From positions 62,001-126,000 of the forward strand of contig NZ_BMTP01000014.1 of the NCBI RefSeq assembly GCF_014649735.1: a DNA stretch of 64,000 nucleotides, read 5' to 3'. The position numbers and the translations under genes were made by a program. The notes beneath the pieces are model-generated. The model saw only the letters and a list, made by a program, of their open reading frames with translations. It did no database searches and was not told the DNA's origin. This stretch comes from Streptomyces lavendofoliae. GTDB taxonomy: Bacteria; Actinomycetota; Actinomycetes; Streptomycetales; Streptomycetaceae. Shown here one piece after another: positions 8,652 through 18,709 of this stretch; the first letter of the stretch is position 1, and every line of letters begins with the position of its first letter.

Positions 8652-10250
8652 TCAGGCGATACCTCGGGCGAGCTCCCAGAGCTGCAGATCCGAGGAGGTG
8701 TTCAGCGACCACTCCACACCGGTCAGGTCGTCGCGCGCGGCGACGTACTGCTTGCCCTGCCACAGCGGCAGCACGGGGACGTCGTCGGCGACGATGTCCT
8801 GGATCTGCGCGAAGGCGGAGGAGGCGGCGTTGCGGTCGGCCGCGCGGCGCGACTCCGGGAGGAGCCGGGTGCGGGTGGCGCTGTTGACGTAGGGGGTGTT
8901 GAGGAAGTTGTCCGCGTCGAGGAACGGCGCGATGTAGTTGTCCGGGTCCGGGAAGTCGGGGAACCAGCCGAGGCCGTACACGGCGTACTCGCCGCGCTTC
9001 TGGGCGGGGCGGAACTCGGACCACTTGGTGCCTTCGACGGTGACGTCGAACAGCTTGGTGGCGTTCAGCTGGTCGCGCAGCGCCTTGAACTCCTGGGCGG
9101 TGCCGGCCCCGTAGTGGTCGCTGGTGTAGTTCAGCGTCAGCTTCACCGGAGTGGTGATGCCGGCCTTGCCGAGGATGCCGGCGGCCTTCTTGCCGCTCGG
9201 CTCGCCGTACTTGTTGAAGAACGAGTTGGTGTGCGCGGTGATGCTGGAGGGGATCAGCGAGTACAGCGGGGTCGCGGTCGACCCGTACACCTTGCCGGCC
9301 AGCTGGTTGCGGTCGACGACGGCGGCCATGGCCTGGCGGACCGCCTTGTCCTTGACGGAGGGGGCCTCGGTGTTGAAGCCCAGGTAGCGGATCTCCAGCC
9401 CGGGAACCTCGGTGATCTTGATGCCGGGCTTGGGGCTCTCGTTGAGCTCCTTGACCTGCTCGGGCGACATGGTCCGGGTCATCATGGATATGTCGCCGGA
9501 TTCGAGGGCCCTGCCCATCGCGTCGGCGTCGGCGAAGGAGCGCAGTTCGACCCGGTCGTTGCGCAGCTTGATGTCGCCCTTGTAGCGGGTGTTCCGGGAG
9601 AAGACGACCTTGGTGACCCGGTCGCCGCTGACCTCGGCCTTCATGGTGTACGGGCCGGAACCGTCGACCTGGAAGCCCTCGCGGAGCTTCTTGGCCTCGT
9701 ACTTCTCGCTGCTCAGGATGCCGGCGACGGGCGTGGAGAGCTTGTACGGGAAGGTGGCGTCGGGGCTCTTCAGGTGGAAGACCACCTGGTCGTCGCCCTT
9801 GGTCTCGATCGTGTCGATGTTCGACAGGAGGCCGGCCGCGCCGTTGTCCGAGTTGATGGCGAGCACCCGCTCGATGGAGAACTTCACGTCCTTGGGGGTC
9901 ACGGGCGTGCCGTCGGCGAAGGTCAGACCTTCCCGCAGGGTGCAGCGGTAGCTCTCGCTGGCCCGGTCGGTGAAGCCGCACTCGGAGGCCGCCTCGGGCG
10001 CCGGCGCGCCACCGCCGCGCGGTACGTGCATCAGGGTCTGGACGGTCTGCCGCAGTACGTTCCAGACGCCGGTGTCGTACGCGAACGCCGGGTCGAAGGG
10101 GGCGGAGGCGTCCTGGGTGGCGGCGAACTGGTCCGTGGTACCGACGACGATGGCGTCGCCGCCGGAGCTGCCACCCGACCCGCCGCAGGCGACGAGCACG
10201 GGGGCGAGCAGGCCGAGCACGGCCGGCAGCGCCAAGGTCTTGCGGTTCAT
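8652..10250 (-). CDS. Family 5 (oligopeptide-type) substrate-binding lipoprotein, copy B
   Basis: A second DppA/OppA-type binding lipoprotein, 532 residues, with lipobox LVAC (C22). ATG at 10250 is chosen: GATGAGGAG lies 8-14 nt upstream and the signal peptide begins cleanly with MNRKT. The upstream in-frame extension (to 10394) has no signal-like features. Body motifs parallel copy A (REGLTFADGTPVTPKDVKFS; PLYSLIPSS). It is the promoter-proximal gene of the pair. Likely substrates are short peptides or peptide-like nickel or antibiotic ligands; the sequence alone does not decide. Confidence 0.92.
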   Translation of the reverse strand: MNRKTLALPAVLGLLAPVLVACGGSGGSSGGDAIVVGTTDQFAATQDASAPFDPAFAYDTGVWNVLRQTVQTLMHVPRGGGAPAPEAASECGFTDRASESYRCTLREGLTFADGTPVTPKDVKFSIERVLAINSDNGAAGLLSNIDTIETKGDDQVVFHLKSPDATFPYKLSTPVAGILSSEKYEAKKLREGFQVDGSGPYTMKAEVSGDRVTKVVFSRNTRYKGDIKLRNDRVELRSFADADAMGRALESGDISMMTRTMSPEQVKELNESPKPGIKITEVPGLEIRYLGFNTEAPSVKDKAVRQAMAAVVDRNQLAGKVYGSTATPLYSLIPSSITAHTNSFFNKYGEPSGKKAAGILGKAGITTPVKLTLNYTSDHYGAGTAQEFKALRDQLNATKLFDVTVEGTKWSEFRPAQKRGEYAVYGLGWFPDFPDPDNYIAPFLDADNFLNTPYVNSATRTRLLPESRRAADRNAASSAFAQIQDIVADDVPVLPLWQGKQYVAARDDLTGVEWSLNTSSDLQLWELARGIA

Positions 10251-10727
10251 GGTGGACGTTCTCCTCATCCGGCACTGGGTGCAGCGACGTACGGACACTC
10301 CGCCGCTTCCGCCCGGTCGGGGCGGGGCGATCGGGCCGGGATACAGAGCGATCGATCCTGTGTTCCCGCGGGCTCGGTCGGCCGGACGGGACACGCGGAA
10401 ACCGCGGCGAAGTTCTCGGCGAAAGATTAGTCGGCGCGACCAGGCGCGCGGGAACGGGGCCGAGTTGAGGCCGCATCAGACAGTGATCAGTAATGCACGC
10501 GGGTCGATCGCTATGCGCCGGAAGGATTCGTACACCGCTCCATGAATCAGGACACATGGACGGGAGCGAAGCGGTCCTTCCGGGCATGCGTGCTTTTCCA
10601 GCCATGCGCCTCGCGCCACGCTGAGTGAGCAAGGTCACTCGCCCGGCCCCTGGCGGCGGTCACCGGGAACGCATGATCCGGCGCCCTGGGTTCACCGTGT
10701 CGTCACCGGCGCACCGCAGGGGCGCGG
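10251..10727. other. Non-coding gap upstream of the binding-protein pair
   Basis: A 477-bp gap between the HAD gene's 3' end and the start of binding protein B. I see no credible ORF or tRNA. It holds CAGTGATCAGTAATG (10481-10495), whose TGATCAGTAA half equals half of the 14-bp palindrome at 28562-28575. The promoter of the lipoprotein pair must lie here. No clear terminator was found. Confidence 0.5.
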
Positions 10728-11429
10728 TCAGTTCATTCCGGTGATCAGTGTCCGCAGGAAGCGCAGGTCGACTTCTTCCAGCGATCCCACCACCACGCGC
10801 CCGGCGGCGGGCGCGATGGGGGCGACGGACGGTACGGCGACCACCCGGCAGCCGGCCGCCTCGGCGGCGGCGACCCCGGTGGCGGTGTCCTCGATGACGG
10901 CGCATCTCCCCGGTTCCGCGCCCACGCCCCGGGCGGCCAGGAGGTACGGGTCGGGGTGCGGCTTCGTACGGGCCACCTCGTCGCCCGCCACGGTGAGCGT
11001 GAAGCGGTCGCGGCCCAGCGAGTGCAGGACCCGGTCGATGATCCGCCGGTGCGAGGCGGAGACCAGGGCGGTGGGGACGTCGTGCGCGGCGAGCTCGGCG
11101 AGGAGCCGTTCGGCGCCCGGCATCAGCGGGACGCCGCGCGCGATGCGCTGCTCGAACCGGTCGTTGAGCAGCACGGTGAGCTCGGCCAGCGTGATGTCGG
11201 CGCCGGTGGCCTCGATGAGGTAGCCGGCGCTGCGGGTCATCGGCCCGCCGACGACCACGTCCCGCCAGGACTCGTCCAGGGTGTGCCCCAGCTCGTCGAA
11301 GACCTCGACCTCCGCGTCCCACCAGAACCCCTCGGTGTCGACGAGCGTCCCGTCCATGTCGAGGAAGACCGCCTGAAGGGCGGAGCCCTCGGCCGTGCGG
11401 GTCAAGGACGCGGGGACCGTACTGGTCAT
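10728..11429 (-). CDS. HAD-superfamily phosphatase (beta-phosphoglucomutase-like)
   Basis: Cytoplasmic HAD hydrolase of 233 residues. Motif I is DMDGTLVDT (nucleophile D24, acid/base D26), a helical cap follows, motif II is in VSAS, motif III is the Lys of TKPHPDPYL, and motif IV is VIEDTATGV. This pattern is typical of phosphosugar phosphatases and beta-phosphoglucomutases. The ATG at 11429 has GGAGG at a 7-nt spacing; a GTG two codons earlier is too close to that site. The substrate is not predictable. It lies about 170 nt downstream of metH on the same strand and could be read through from it. Confidence 0.88.
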   Translation of the reverse strand: MTSTVPASLTRTAEGSALQAVFLDMDGTLVDTEGFWWDAEVEVFDELGHTLDESWRDVVVGGPMTRSAGYLIEATGADITLAELTVLLNDRFEQRIARGVPLMPGAERLLAELAAHDVPTALVSASHRRIIDRVLHSLGRDRFTLTVAGDEVARTKPHPDPYLLAARGVGAEPGRCAVIEDTATGVAAAEAAGCRVVAVPSVAPIAPAAGRVVVGSLEEVDLRFLRTLITGMN

Positions 11430-11595
11430 CGGCACACCTCCACGGAGGGACGAGAAGGCCGACCGCTCTCCCCGATGGGAAGTCCCGGCGGGGACCCCCG
11501 CGGGGGCCCCGTCCGGGTCCCGCCGGAGTCCGCCGGGATCGACGGGGAGAGCGACCGGCCTGCACTGGACCGACCAGTGTACGTCGCGGCGCCGG

Positions 11596-14500
11596 TCAGC
11601 GCGCGTTGAAGTACTTCGCCTCCGGGTGGTGGATGACGATGGCGTCGGTGGACTGCTCGGGGTGGAGCTGGAACTCCTCGGAGAGGTGGACGCCGATCCG
11701 CTCCGGCCGGAGCAGGTCCGCGATCTTCGCCCGGTCCTCCAGGTCGGGGCAGGCGCCGTAGCCGAGCGAGAACCGCGCGCCGCGGTACTTCAGCGCGAAC
11801 ATGTCCTCCACGTCGGCGGGGTCCTCCGCGGCGAAGCCCAGCTCGGCGCGTACGCGCGCGTGCCAGTACTCGGCGAGCGCCTCGGCCAGCTGGACGGACA
11901 GGCCGTGCAGCTCCAGGTAGTCGCGGTAGGAGTCGGAGGCGAACAGCTCGGCGGTGGCCTCGCCGATCCGGTTGCCGACGGTAACCACCTGGAGGCCGAC
12001 GACATCGGTCTCACCGGACTCCTCGGGGCGGAAGAAGTCCGCCAGGCACAGGCGGCGGCCGCGGCGCTGGCGCGGGAAGGTGAAGCGGGTGCGCTCGTTG
12101 CCGCTCTCGTCGAGGAGGATCAGGTCGTCGCCCTTGGACACGCACGGGAAGTAGCCGTAGACGACCGCGGCCTCCAGCATGTTCCCGGTGTGGAGCTGGT
12201 CCAGCCAGCCGCGCAGCCGCGGCCTGCCCTCGGTCTCGACGAGCTCCTCGTACGTGGGGCCGTCGCCGGCGCGGGTCTGCTTCAGGCCCCACTGGCCCTT
12301 GAACAGGGCGCCCTCGTCCAGCCAGGAGGCGTACTCCTTGAGCTGGATGCCCTTGACGACCCGGGTGCCCCAGAACGGCGGGGTGGGTACGGGGTTGTCG
12401 GTGGCGACGTCGGAGCGGACGCCGTCCTCGGGGGCCGGCTCGTCCACCACGGCGCCGGCGGCCGGGCGCACCCGCCGCTGCTTGAGCTCGGGGAGCGTCG
12501 CGCCGGGGACGCCGCGCTTGACGGCGATGAGGGCGTCCATCAGGCGCAGTCCCTCGAACGCGTCGCGGGCGTAGCGGACTTCGCCCTGGTAGATCTCGTG
12601 CAGGTCCTGCTCGACGTAGGCACGGGTGAGGGCGGCGCCGCCGAGGATGACGGGGTACTGGGTCGCGAGGCCCCGCTGGTTGAGCTCCTCCAGGTTCTCC
12701 TTCATGATCACGGTCGACTTGACCAGGAGACCCGACATGCCGATCACGTCGGCCCGGTGCTCGTCCGCGGCCTCGAGGATGGCCGAGACCGGCTGCTTGA
12801 TGCCGAGGTTGACGACGTTGTAGCCGTTGTTGGACAGGATGATGTCGACGAGGTTCTTGCCGATGTCGTGGACGTCGCCGCGGACGGTGGCCAGGACGAT
12901 GGTGCCCTTGCCGTCGTCGTCCGTCTTCTCCATGTGCGGCTCCAGGTAGGCCACCGCGGTCTTCATCACCTCGGCGGACTGGAGCACGAACGGCAGCTGC
13001 ATCTGGCCCGACCCGAACAGCTCGCCGACGACCTTCATCCCGTCCAGCAGGGTGTCGTTGACGATGTCGAGGGCGGGGCGGGTGGTGAGGGCCTCGTCGA
13101 GGTCGGCCTCCAGGCCGTTCTTCTCCCCGTCGATGATCCGGCGCTTGAGCCGCTCCTCCAGCGGCAGCGCGGCCAGCTCCTCGGCCCGGCCGGCCTTCAG
13201 CGACTTGGTGTTCACGCCCTCGAACAGCTGCATGAGCTTCTGGAGCGGGTCGTAGCCCTCGGCGCGCCGGTCGTAGATCAGGTCGAGGGCCGTGGTGACC
13301 TGCTCCTCGTCGAACCGGGCGATCGGCAGGATCTTGCTGGCGTGCACGATGGCCGAGTCGAGGCCCGCCTTGACGCACTCGTCGAGGAAGACGGAGTTGA
13401 GCAGGACCCGGGCGGCCGGATTGAGGCCGAAGGAGATGTTGGACAGGCCCAGGGTGGTCTGCACGTCCGGGTGGCGTCGCTTCAGCTCGCGGATCGCCTC
13501 GATGGTGGCGATGCCGTCCTTGCGGGACTCCTCCTGACCGGTACAGATGGTGAAGGTCAGGGTGTCGATGAGGATGTCCTCCTCACGGATGCCCCAGTTG
13601 CCGGTCAGGTCGTCGATCAGCCGCTCGGCGATGGCGACCTTGGTCTCCGGCGTGCGGGCCTGGCCCTCCTCGTCGATGGTCAGCGCGATGAGGGCCGCGC
13701 CGTGCTCCCTGGCCAGCGCGGTGACCTTGGCGAAGCGGGACTCCGGTCCGTCGCCGTCCTCGTAGTTCACCGAGTTGATCACGGCCCGGCCGCCGAGCTT
13801 CTCCAGTCCGGCGCGGATGACCTCGACCTCGGTGGAGTCCAGCACGATCGGCAGGGTGGAGGCGGTGGCGAACCGGCCGGCCAGCTCCTCCATGTCGGCG
13901 ACGCCGTCGCGGCCGACGTAGTCCACGCAGAGGTCCAGCATGTGGGCGCCCTCGCGGATCTGGTCGCGGGCCATCTCCACGCAGTCGTCCCAGCGGCCCT
14001 CCAGCATCGCCTCGCGGAACTTCTTGGAGCCGTTGGCGTTGGTCCGCTCGCCGATCGCCATGTAGGCGGTGTCCTGGCGGAACGGCACGGTCTGGTACAG
14101 CGAGGCGGCGCCCGGCTCGGGGCGGGGCCGGCGCTCGGCGGGGGTGAGGTCGCGGACGCGTTCGACGACCTGGCGCAGGTGCTCCGGCGTCGTACCGCAG
14201 CAGCCGCCGACCAGGGAGAGTCCGTACTCCCGTACGAAGGTCTCCTGCGCGTCCGCCAGCTCGGGCGCGGTCAGCGGGTAGTGCGCGCCGTCCTTGCCCA
14301 GGACCGGCAGGCCGGCGTTGGGCATGCAGGACAGCGGGACGCGGGAGTGGCGGGCGAGGTAGCGCAGGTGCTCGCTCATCTCGGCGGGGCCGGTGGCGCA
14401 GTTCAGCCCGATCATGTCGATGCCGAGCGGTTCCAGCGCGGTCAGCGCGGCGCCGATCTCGGAGCCGAGCAGCATGGTGCCGGTGGTCTCGACGGTGACG

Positions 14501-15108
14501 GAGCAGATGAGGGGCAGGTCGAGCCCGGCGACCTCCAGGGCCCGGCGGGCGCCGAGGATGGCGGCCTTGGTCTGGAGGAGGTCCTGGGTGGTCTCCACGA
14601 GCAGCGCGTCGGCGCCGCCGGCGATCAGGCCCTCCGCGTTCTGCTGGTAGGCCGCGCGCAGGGTCCCGTACGCGACGTGGCCGAGGGTGGGCAGCTTGGT
14701 GCCGGGGCCCATGGAGCCGAGCACCCAGCGCTGCCGCCCGTCGCCCGCGGTGAACCGGTCGGCGGTCTCGCGGGCGATCCGGGCCCCGGCCTCGGACAGC
14801 TCCCCGATGCGGTCGGAGATGTCGTACTCGCCGAGGGCGGAGAAGTTCGCGTTGAACGTGTTGGTCCCGACGCAGTCGACGCCGGCCGAGAAGTACTCCT
14901 CGTGGACCGTGCGGACGATGTCGGGCCGGGAGACGTTGAGGATCTCGTTGCAGCCCTCGAGGCCCTCGAAGTCCTCCATGGTGGGGTCCTGCGCCTGGAG
15001 CATCGTGCCCATGGCTCCGTCGGACACGACCACGCGGGAGGCCAGCGCCTCGCGGAGGGCGGCGGCTCGGGTCCTGCTGTCTGCGGAAGGGGTCGGCGAC
15101 GAGGCCAT
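11596..15108 (-). CDS. metH: Cobalamin-dependent methionine synthase MetH
   Basis: Transfers a methyl group from methyltetrahydrofolate via methylcobalamin to homocysteine; 1170 residues, full length. In order: homocysteine/zinc domain (DGAMGTML at about 30, zinc cysteines including GGCC near 300), pterin-binding domain (about 350-620), B12 cap, B12 domain with DVHDIGKN (cobalt-ligating His near 746), and the C-terminal SAM-activation domain with HPEQSTDAI near the end. The ATG at 15108 has GGGAG at 7 nt. The upstream extension is not conserved. The 236-bp gap to gylR shows no cobalamin riboswitch that I can recognise. Confidence 0.97.
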   Translation of the reverse strand: MASSPTPSADSRTRAAALREALASRVVVSDGAMGTMLQAQDPTMEDFEGLEGCNEILNVSRPDIVRTVHEEYFSAGVDCVGTNTFNANFSALGEYDISDRIGELSEAGARIARETADRFTAGDGRQRWVLGSMGPGTKLPTLGHVAYGTLRAAYQQNAEGLIAGGADALLVETTQDLLQTKAAILGARRALEVAGLDLPLICSVTVETTGTMLLGSEIGAALTALEPLGIDMIGLNCATGPAEMSEHLRYLARHSRVPLSCMPNAGLPVLGKDGAHYPLTAPELADAQETFVREYGLSLVGGCCGTTPEHLRQVVERVRDLTPAERRPRPEPGAASLYQTVPFRQDTAYMAIGERTNANGSKKFREAMLEGRWDDCVEMARDQIREGAHMLDLCVDYVGRDGVADMEELAGRFATASTLPIVLDSTEVEVIRAGLEKLGGRAVINSVNYEDGDGPESRFAKVTALAREHGAALIALTIDEEGQARTPETKVAIAERLIDDLTGNWGIREEDILIDTLTFTICTGQEESRKDGIATIEAIRELKRRHPDVQTTLGLSNISFGLNPAARVLLNSVFLDECVKAGLDSAIVHASKILPIARFDEEQVTTALDLIYDRRAEGYDPLQKLMQLFEGVNTKSLKAGRAEELAALPLEERLKRRIIDGEKNGLEADLDEALTTRPALDIVNDTLLDGMKVVGELFGSGQMQLPFVLQSAEVMKTAVAYLEPHMEKTDDDGKGTIVLATVRGDVHDIGKNLVDIILSNNGYNVVNLGIKQPVSAILEAADEHRADVIGMSGLLVKSTVIMKENLEELNQRGLATQYPVILGGAALTRAYVEQDLHEIYQGEVRYARDAFEGLRLMDALIAVKRGVPGATLPELKQRRVRPAAGAVVDEPAPEDGVRSDVATDNPVPTPPFWGTRVVKGIQLKEYASWLDEGALFKGQWGLKQTRAGDGPTYEELVETEGRPRLRGWLDQLHTGNMLEAAVVYGYFPCVSKGDDLILLDESGNERTRFTFPRQRRGRRLCLADFFRPEESGETDVVGLQVVTVGNRIGEATAELFASDSYRDYLELHGLSVQLAEALAEYWHARVRAELGFAAEDPADVEDMFALKYRGARFSLGYGACPDLEDRAKIADLLRPERIGVHLSEEFQLHPEQSTDAIVIHHPEAKYFNAR

Positions 15109-15307
15109 GGATGAGCTCCCAGGGATGCGACGGCTGTCGGCTTTGCGCCTTCGGGGGAGGGCGCACCGGGCCAGAGTAACCGTGTACCCGCCGGGGCGGG
15201 CATCTCGTTCCAGGTGGTGGGACGGCATGCTGGGGCGGCGTCGTCCGCACGTGCGGGTTCCCGGGGGGTCTCCTCGATGTGGCTCAAGGTCGGCAACGAC
15301 CGATAGT

Positions 15308-15324
15308 GTTCAGCATTGTCGAAC
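15308..15324. promoter_or_regulatory. Candidate GylR operator upstream of gylR
   Basis: Inverted arms GTTC and GAAC frame a 9-nt centre. The 3' part GCATTGTCGAAC (15313-15324) is repeated exactly upstream of glpF (16204-16215). It lies 21 nt before the gylR start, as expected for autorepression by an IclR-family protein. Confidence 0.6.
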
Positions 15325-15344
15325 TGCGGGAGAAGGGCCGGGCG

Positions 15345-16109
15345 ATGCCGAAGAACATCCAGTCGCTGGAACGGGCGGCGGCGATGCTGCGACTGCTCGC
15401 CGGCGGCGAGCGCCGACTCGGACTGTCGGACATCGCCTCGTCGCTGGACCTCGCCAAGGGTACGGCGCACGGCATCCTGCGCACCCTCCAGGCGGAGGGC
15501 TTCGTGGAGCAGGACCCCGCCTCCGGCCGCTACCAGCTGGGCGCCGAGCTGCTCCGCCTCGGCAACAGCTACCTGGACGTGCACGAGCTGCGCGCCCGCG
15601 CCCTGGTGTGGACGGACGACCTGGCCCGCTCCAGCGGCGAGAGCGTCCACCTGGGGGTGCTGCACCAGCACGGCGTCCTGGTCGTCCACCACGTCTTCCG
15701 GCCCGACGACAGCCGGCAGGTCCTCGAGGTCGGGGCCATGCAGCCGCTGCACTCCACGGCCCTCGGCAAGGTGTTGTCCGCCTACGACCCGGTGGCGCAC
15801 ACCGAGGCCCTGGAGGTCGAGCGGAAGGTGTTCACCCCGCGTACCGTCACGGACCTGGAGGACTTCGAGGCCGTGCTCGACCTGACGCGGGCGCGCGGCT
15901 GGGCGGCGGACGTGGAGGAGACCTGGGAGGGCGTCGCGTCGGTGGCCGCGCCCATCCACGACCGGCGCCGCATGCCCGTGGGGGCGGTCGCCATCACCGG
16001 AGCCGTGGAGCGGGTCTGCGACGGGGGCGAGCTGCGCCAGGAGCTGGTCGCGGCGGTGCGGGACTGCGCCCGCGCGGTCTCCCGGGATCTGGGCGCCGGG
16101 CGGTTCTGA
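15345..16109 (+). CDS. gylR: Glycerol operon regulator GylR (IclR family)
   Basis: Repressor of the glycerol catabolic operon; 254 residues, the size known for GylR. The N-terminal winged helix-turn-helix (residues 1-65, LSDIASSLDLAKGTAHGILR) is followed by an IclR effector domain that includes the hallmark SVAAPI segment. ATG at 15345 is chosen over earlier in-frame starts because GGAGAAGG precedes it and the IclR domain begins immediately. In S. coelicolor gylR is transcribed separately from, and directly upstream of, the gyl operon, as here. The likely inducer is glycerol-3-phosphate. Matching sites lie in its own leader and in front of glpF. Confidence 0.94.
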   Translation: MPKNIQSLERAAAMLRLLAGGERRLGLSDIASSLDLAKGTAHGILRTLQAEGFVEQDPASGRYQLGAELLRLGNSYLDVHELRARALVWTDDLARSSGESVHLGVLHQHGVLVVHHVFRPDDSRQVLEVGAMQPLHSTALGKVLSAYDPVAHTEALEVERKVFTPRTVTDLEDFEAVLDLTRARGWAADVEETWEGVASVAAPIHDRRRMPVGAVAITGAVERVCDGGELRQELVAAVRDCARAVSRDLGAGRF

Positions 16110-16203
16110 CGCCCCGGGCGCCTCGTCGGTAACGAACGAGTTTCGGCCAACAGAACTCTTGACGTCACGTTTACCAGGGGGCAAAACTGCCGTTCATCGG
16201 TCG

Positions 16204-16215
16204 GCATTGTCGAAC
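16204..16215. promoter_or_regulatory. Candidate GylR operator upstream of glpF
   Basis: GCATTGTCGAAC is identical to the core of the site upstream of gylR. It lies 129 nt before the glpF start, inside the 234-bp gap that must hold the operon promoter. A GTTC at 16192-16195 upstream may be a wider half-site. Confidence 0.6.
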
Positions 16216-16343
16216 ACCTACCGGCAATACGCGTTAGAGTGTGACAACGCCAGGAGGCCGGTTAACGCTCTCACCTGAGGGCGCGGACCACCGGAGGGAC
16301 CCGGGGTTCGCCTTCCCCTGGACGAAGGACAAAGGAGTCGCGG

Positions 16344-17135
16344 GTGTCCAGCTCCGACATCTTCATCGGCGAGATCATTGGTACCGCCGTACTCATCCTG
16401 CTCGGCGGTGGTGTGGTCGCCGCCGTCGTACTCAAGCGCTCCAAGGCGCAGAACGCCGGCTGGCTGGCCATCACCTTCGGGTGGGGCTTCGCGGTGCTGA
16501 CCGCCGTCTACATGACGGGCTCGCTGTCCGGCGCCCACCTGAACCCCGCCGTCACGGTCGGTATCGCGATCAAGGACGGGGACTGGAAGAACGTCCCGGT
16601 CTACTTCGCGGGCCAGCTCCTCGGCGCCATGATCGGCGCGGCGCTGGTGTGGATCGCCTACTACGGGCAGTTCCACGCGCACCTCACCGACCCCGAGATC
16701 GTGGGCGACCCCGCCGACAAGGCGATCGAGGGCCCGCACGACGAGGCGGCGGCCAAGGCCGGCCCCGTGCTCGGCGTCTTCTCCACCGGCCCCGAGATCC
16801 GCAACGTCTGGCAGAACCTCGCCACCGAGATCATCGGCACCACCGTGCTCGTCCTCGCGGTCCTCACCCAGGGCCTCAACGACAGCGGCAAGGGCCTCGG
16901 CACCCTCGGCGCCCTGATCACCGCACTCGTCGTCGTCGGCATCGGCCTCTCCCTCGGCGGCCCGACCGGTTACGCCATCAACCCGGCCCGTGACCTCGGA
17001 CCGCGCATCGTGCACGCCCTGCTCCCGCTGCCGAACAAGGGCGGCTCCGACTGGGGCTACGCCTGGATCCCGGTCGTCGGCCCGCTGATGGGCGGAGCCC
17101 TCGCCGCGGGTATCTACACCATCGCGTTCGCCTGA
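16344..17135 (+). CDS. glpF: Glycerol facilitator GlpF (aquaglyceroporin)
   Basis: MIP-family channel that admits glycerol; 263 residues with six hydrophobic segments. Both pore NPA boxes are intact: HLNPAVTV (N67) and [11 protein letters not shown] (N213), the latter with the Asp typical of glycerol channels. The loop between them (about 115-150) is longer and more charged than in E. coli GlpF. The GTG start is preceded by AAAGGAG. It is first in the glpF-glpK-glpD operon (33 and 15 nt gaps), called gylC/A/B in S. coelicolor, and is presumably repressed by GylR. Confidence 0.95.
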   Translation: MSSSDIFIGEIIGTAVLILLGGGVVAAVVLKRSKAQNAGWLAITFGWGFAVLTAVYMTGSLSGAHLNPAVTVGIAIKDGDWKNVPVYFAGQLLGAMIGAALVWIAYYGQFHAHLTDPEIVGDPADKAIEGPHDEAAAKAGPVLGVFSTGPEIRNVWQNLATEIIGTTVLVLAVLTQGLNDSGKGLGTLGALITALVVVGIGLSLGGPTGYAINPARDLGPRIVHALLPLPNKGGSDWGYAWIPVVGPLMGGALAAGIYTIAFA

Positions 17136-17167
17136 GCCGTCCTTCTCACTCACCTACGGGAGCAACC

Positions 17168-18694
17168 GTGACCGACGCACACACCGCCGGCCCGTTCATC
17201 GCGGCCATCGACCAGGGCACCACCTCCAGCCGCTGCATCGTCTTCGACCGCGACGGACGCATCGTCTCCGTCGACCAGAAGGAGCACGAGCAGATCTTCC
17301 CCAAGCCCGGCTGGGTGGAACACGACGCCACCGAGATCTGGACCAACGTCCAGGAGGTCGTCGCCGGCGCCGTCGAGAAGGCCGGCATCACCGCCGCCGA
17401 CGTCAAGGCCATCGGCATCACCAACCAGCGCGAGACCACCCTGCTGTGGGACAAGCACACCGGTGAGCCCGTCCACAACGCCATCGTCTGGCAGGACACC
17501 CGCACCGACGCCCTGTGCCGGGAGCTCGGCCGCAACGTCGGCCAGGACCGCTTCCGCCGCGAGACGGGCCTGCCGCTCGCCTCCTACTTCGCCGGACCGA
17601 AGATCCGCTGGATGCTCGACAACGTCGAGGGCCTGCGCGAGCGGGCGGAAGCCGGCGACATCCTCTTCGGCACCATGGACTCCTGGGTCATCTGGAACCT
17701 CACGGGCGGTGTGGAGGGCGGTCGCCACGTCACCGACGTCACCAACGCCTCCCGCACCATGCTGATGAACCTCCACACCATGGAGTGGGACGACAAGATC
17801 GCCCAGTCCATGGAGGTGCCGACGACGGTCCTGCCCGAGATCCGCTCCTCCGCCGAGGTGTACGGCCACGTCAAGGGCGGCGTGCTGGACGGCGTCCCGG
17901 TCGCGTCCGCGCTCGGCGACCAGCAGGCGGCCCTGTTCGGCCAGACCTGCTTCTCCGAGGGCGAGGCCAAGTCGACGTACGGCACGGGCACCTTCCTGCT
18001 GCTGAACACCGGCGAGAAGATCATCAACTCCTACTCGGGTCTGATCACCACCGTCGGCTACAAGATCGGCGACCAGGCCCCGGTGTACGCCCTGGAAGGC
18101 TCCATCGCCGTCACCGGCTCGCTGGTGCAGTGGATGCGCGACCAGATGGGCCTGATCAACTCCGCCGCCGAGATCGAGACGCTCGCGTCCTCGGTCGACG
18201 ACAACGGCGGCGCGTACTTCGTCCCGGCCTTCTCCGGCCTGTTCGCCCCGTACTGGCGCTCCGACGCCCGCGGGGTGATCGCCGGCCTGACCCGGTACGT
18301 CACCAAGGCGCACATCGCGCGCGCCGTCCTCGAGGCCACTGCCTGGCAGACCCGCGAGATCACCGACGCCATGACGAAGGACTCCGGCGTCGAACTGGCC
18401 GCGCTCAAGGTCGACGGCGGCATGACCTCCAACAACCTGCTGATGCAGACCCTCTCCGACTTCGTGGACGCCCCCGTGGTGCGCCCCATGGTCGCCGAGA
18501 CCACCTGCCTCGGCGCCGCATACGCCGCCGGCCTGGCCGTCGGCTTCTGGCCCGACACCGACGCGCTGCGCGCCAACTGGCGCAGGGCCGCCGAGTGGAC
18601 CCCCCGCATGGACGCCGACAAGCGCGACAGCGAGTACAAGAACTGGCTCAAGGCCGTTGAACGCTCCATGGGCTGGGTCGAAGAAGAGAACTGA
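17168..18694 (+). CDS. glpK: Glycerol kinase GlpK
   Basis: Phosphorylates incoming glycerol to sn-glycerol-3-phosphate with ATP. 508 residues, normal for the FGGY family. The N-terminal phosphate loop [13 protein letters not shown] begins near residue 15. [12 protein letters not shown] near 275 and the C-terminal signature [12 protein letters not shown] near 417 are intact. The GTG start follows GGGAGCAACC. It is the middle gene of the glycerol operon: 33 nt after glpF, 15 nt before glpD. Trapping glycerol as its phosphate drives uptake through GlpF. Confidence 0.97.
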   Translation: MTDAHTAGPFIAAIDQGTTSSRCIVFDRDGRIVSVDQKEHEQIFPKPGWVEHDATEIWTNVQEVVAGAVEKAGITAADVKAIGITNQRETTLLWDKHTGEPVHNAIVWQDTRTDALCRELGRNVGQDRFRRETGLPLASYFAGPKIRWMLDNVEGLRERAEAGDILFGTMDSWVIWNLTGGVEGGRHVTDVTNASRTMLMNLHTMEWDDKIAQSMEVPTTVLPEIRSSAEVYGHVKGGVLDGVPVASALGDQQAALFGQTCFSEGEAKSTYGTGTFLLLNTGEKIINSYSGLITTVGYKIGDQAPVYALEGSIAVTGSLVQWMRDQMGLINSAAEIETLASSVDDNGGAYFVPAFSGLFAPYWRSDARGVIAGLTRYVTKAHIARAVLEATAWQTREITDAMTKDSGVELAALKVDGGMTSNNLLMQTLSDFVDAPVVRPMVAETTCLGAAYAAGLAVGFWPDTDALRANWRRAAEWTPRMDADKRDSEYKNWLKAVERSMGWVEEEN

Positions 18695-18709
18695 CGAGGA
18701 GACATCGAC

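Noticed and set aside
11395-15114. 1239-codon open frame opposite metH
   Set aside because: It mirrors metH codon by codon, has no ribosome site and no protein-like composition. It is a GC shadow.
15109-15344. Cobalamin or SAH riboswitch upstream of metH
   Set aside because: I searched the gap by eye for conserved B12-box-like or SAH-aptamer-like segments and found none. A covariance search would settle it.
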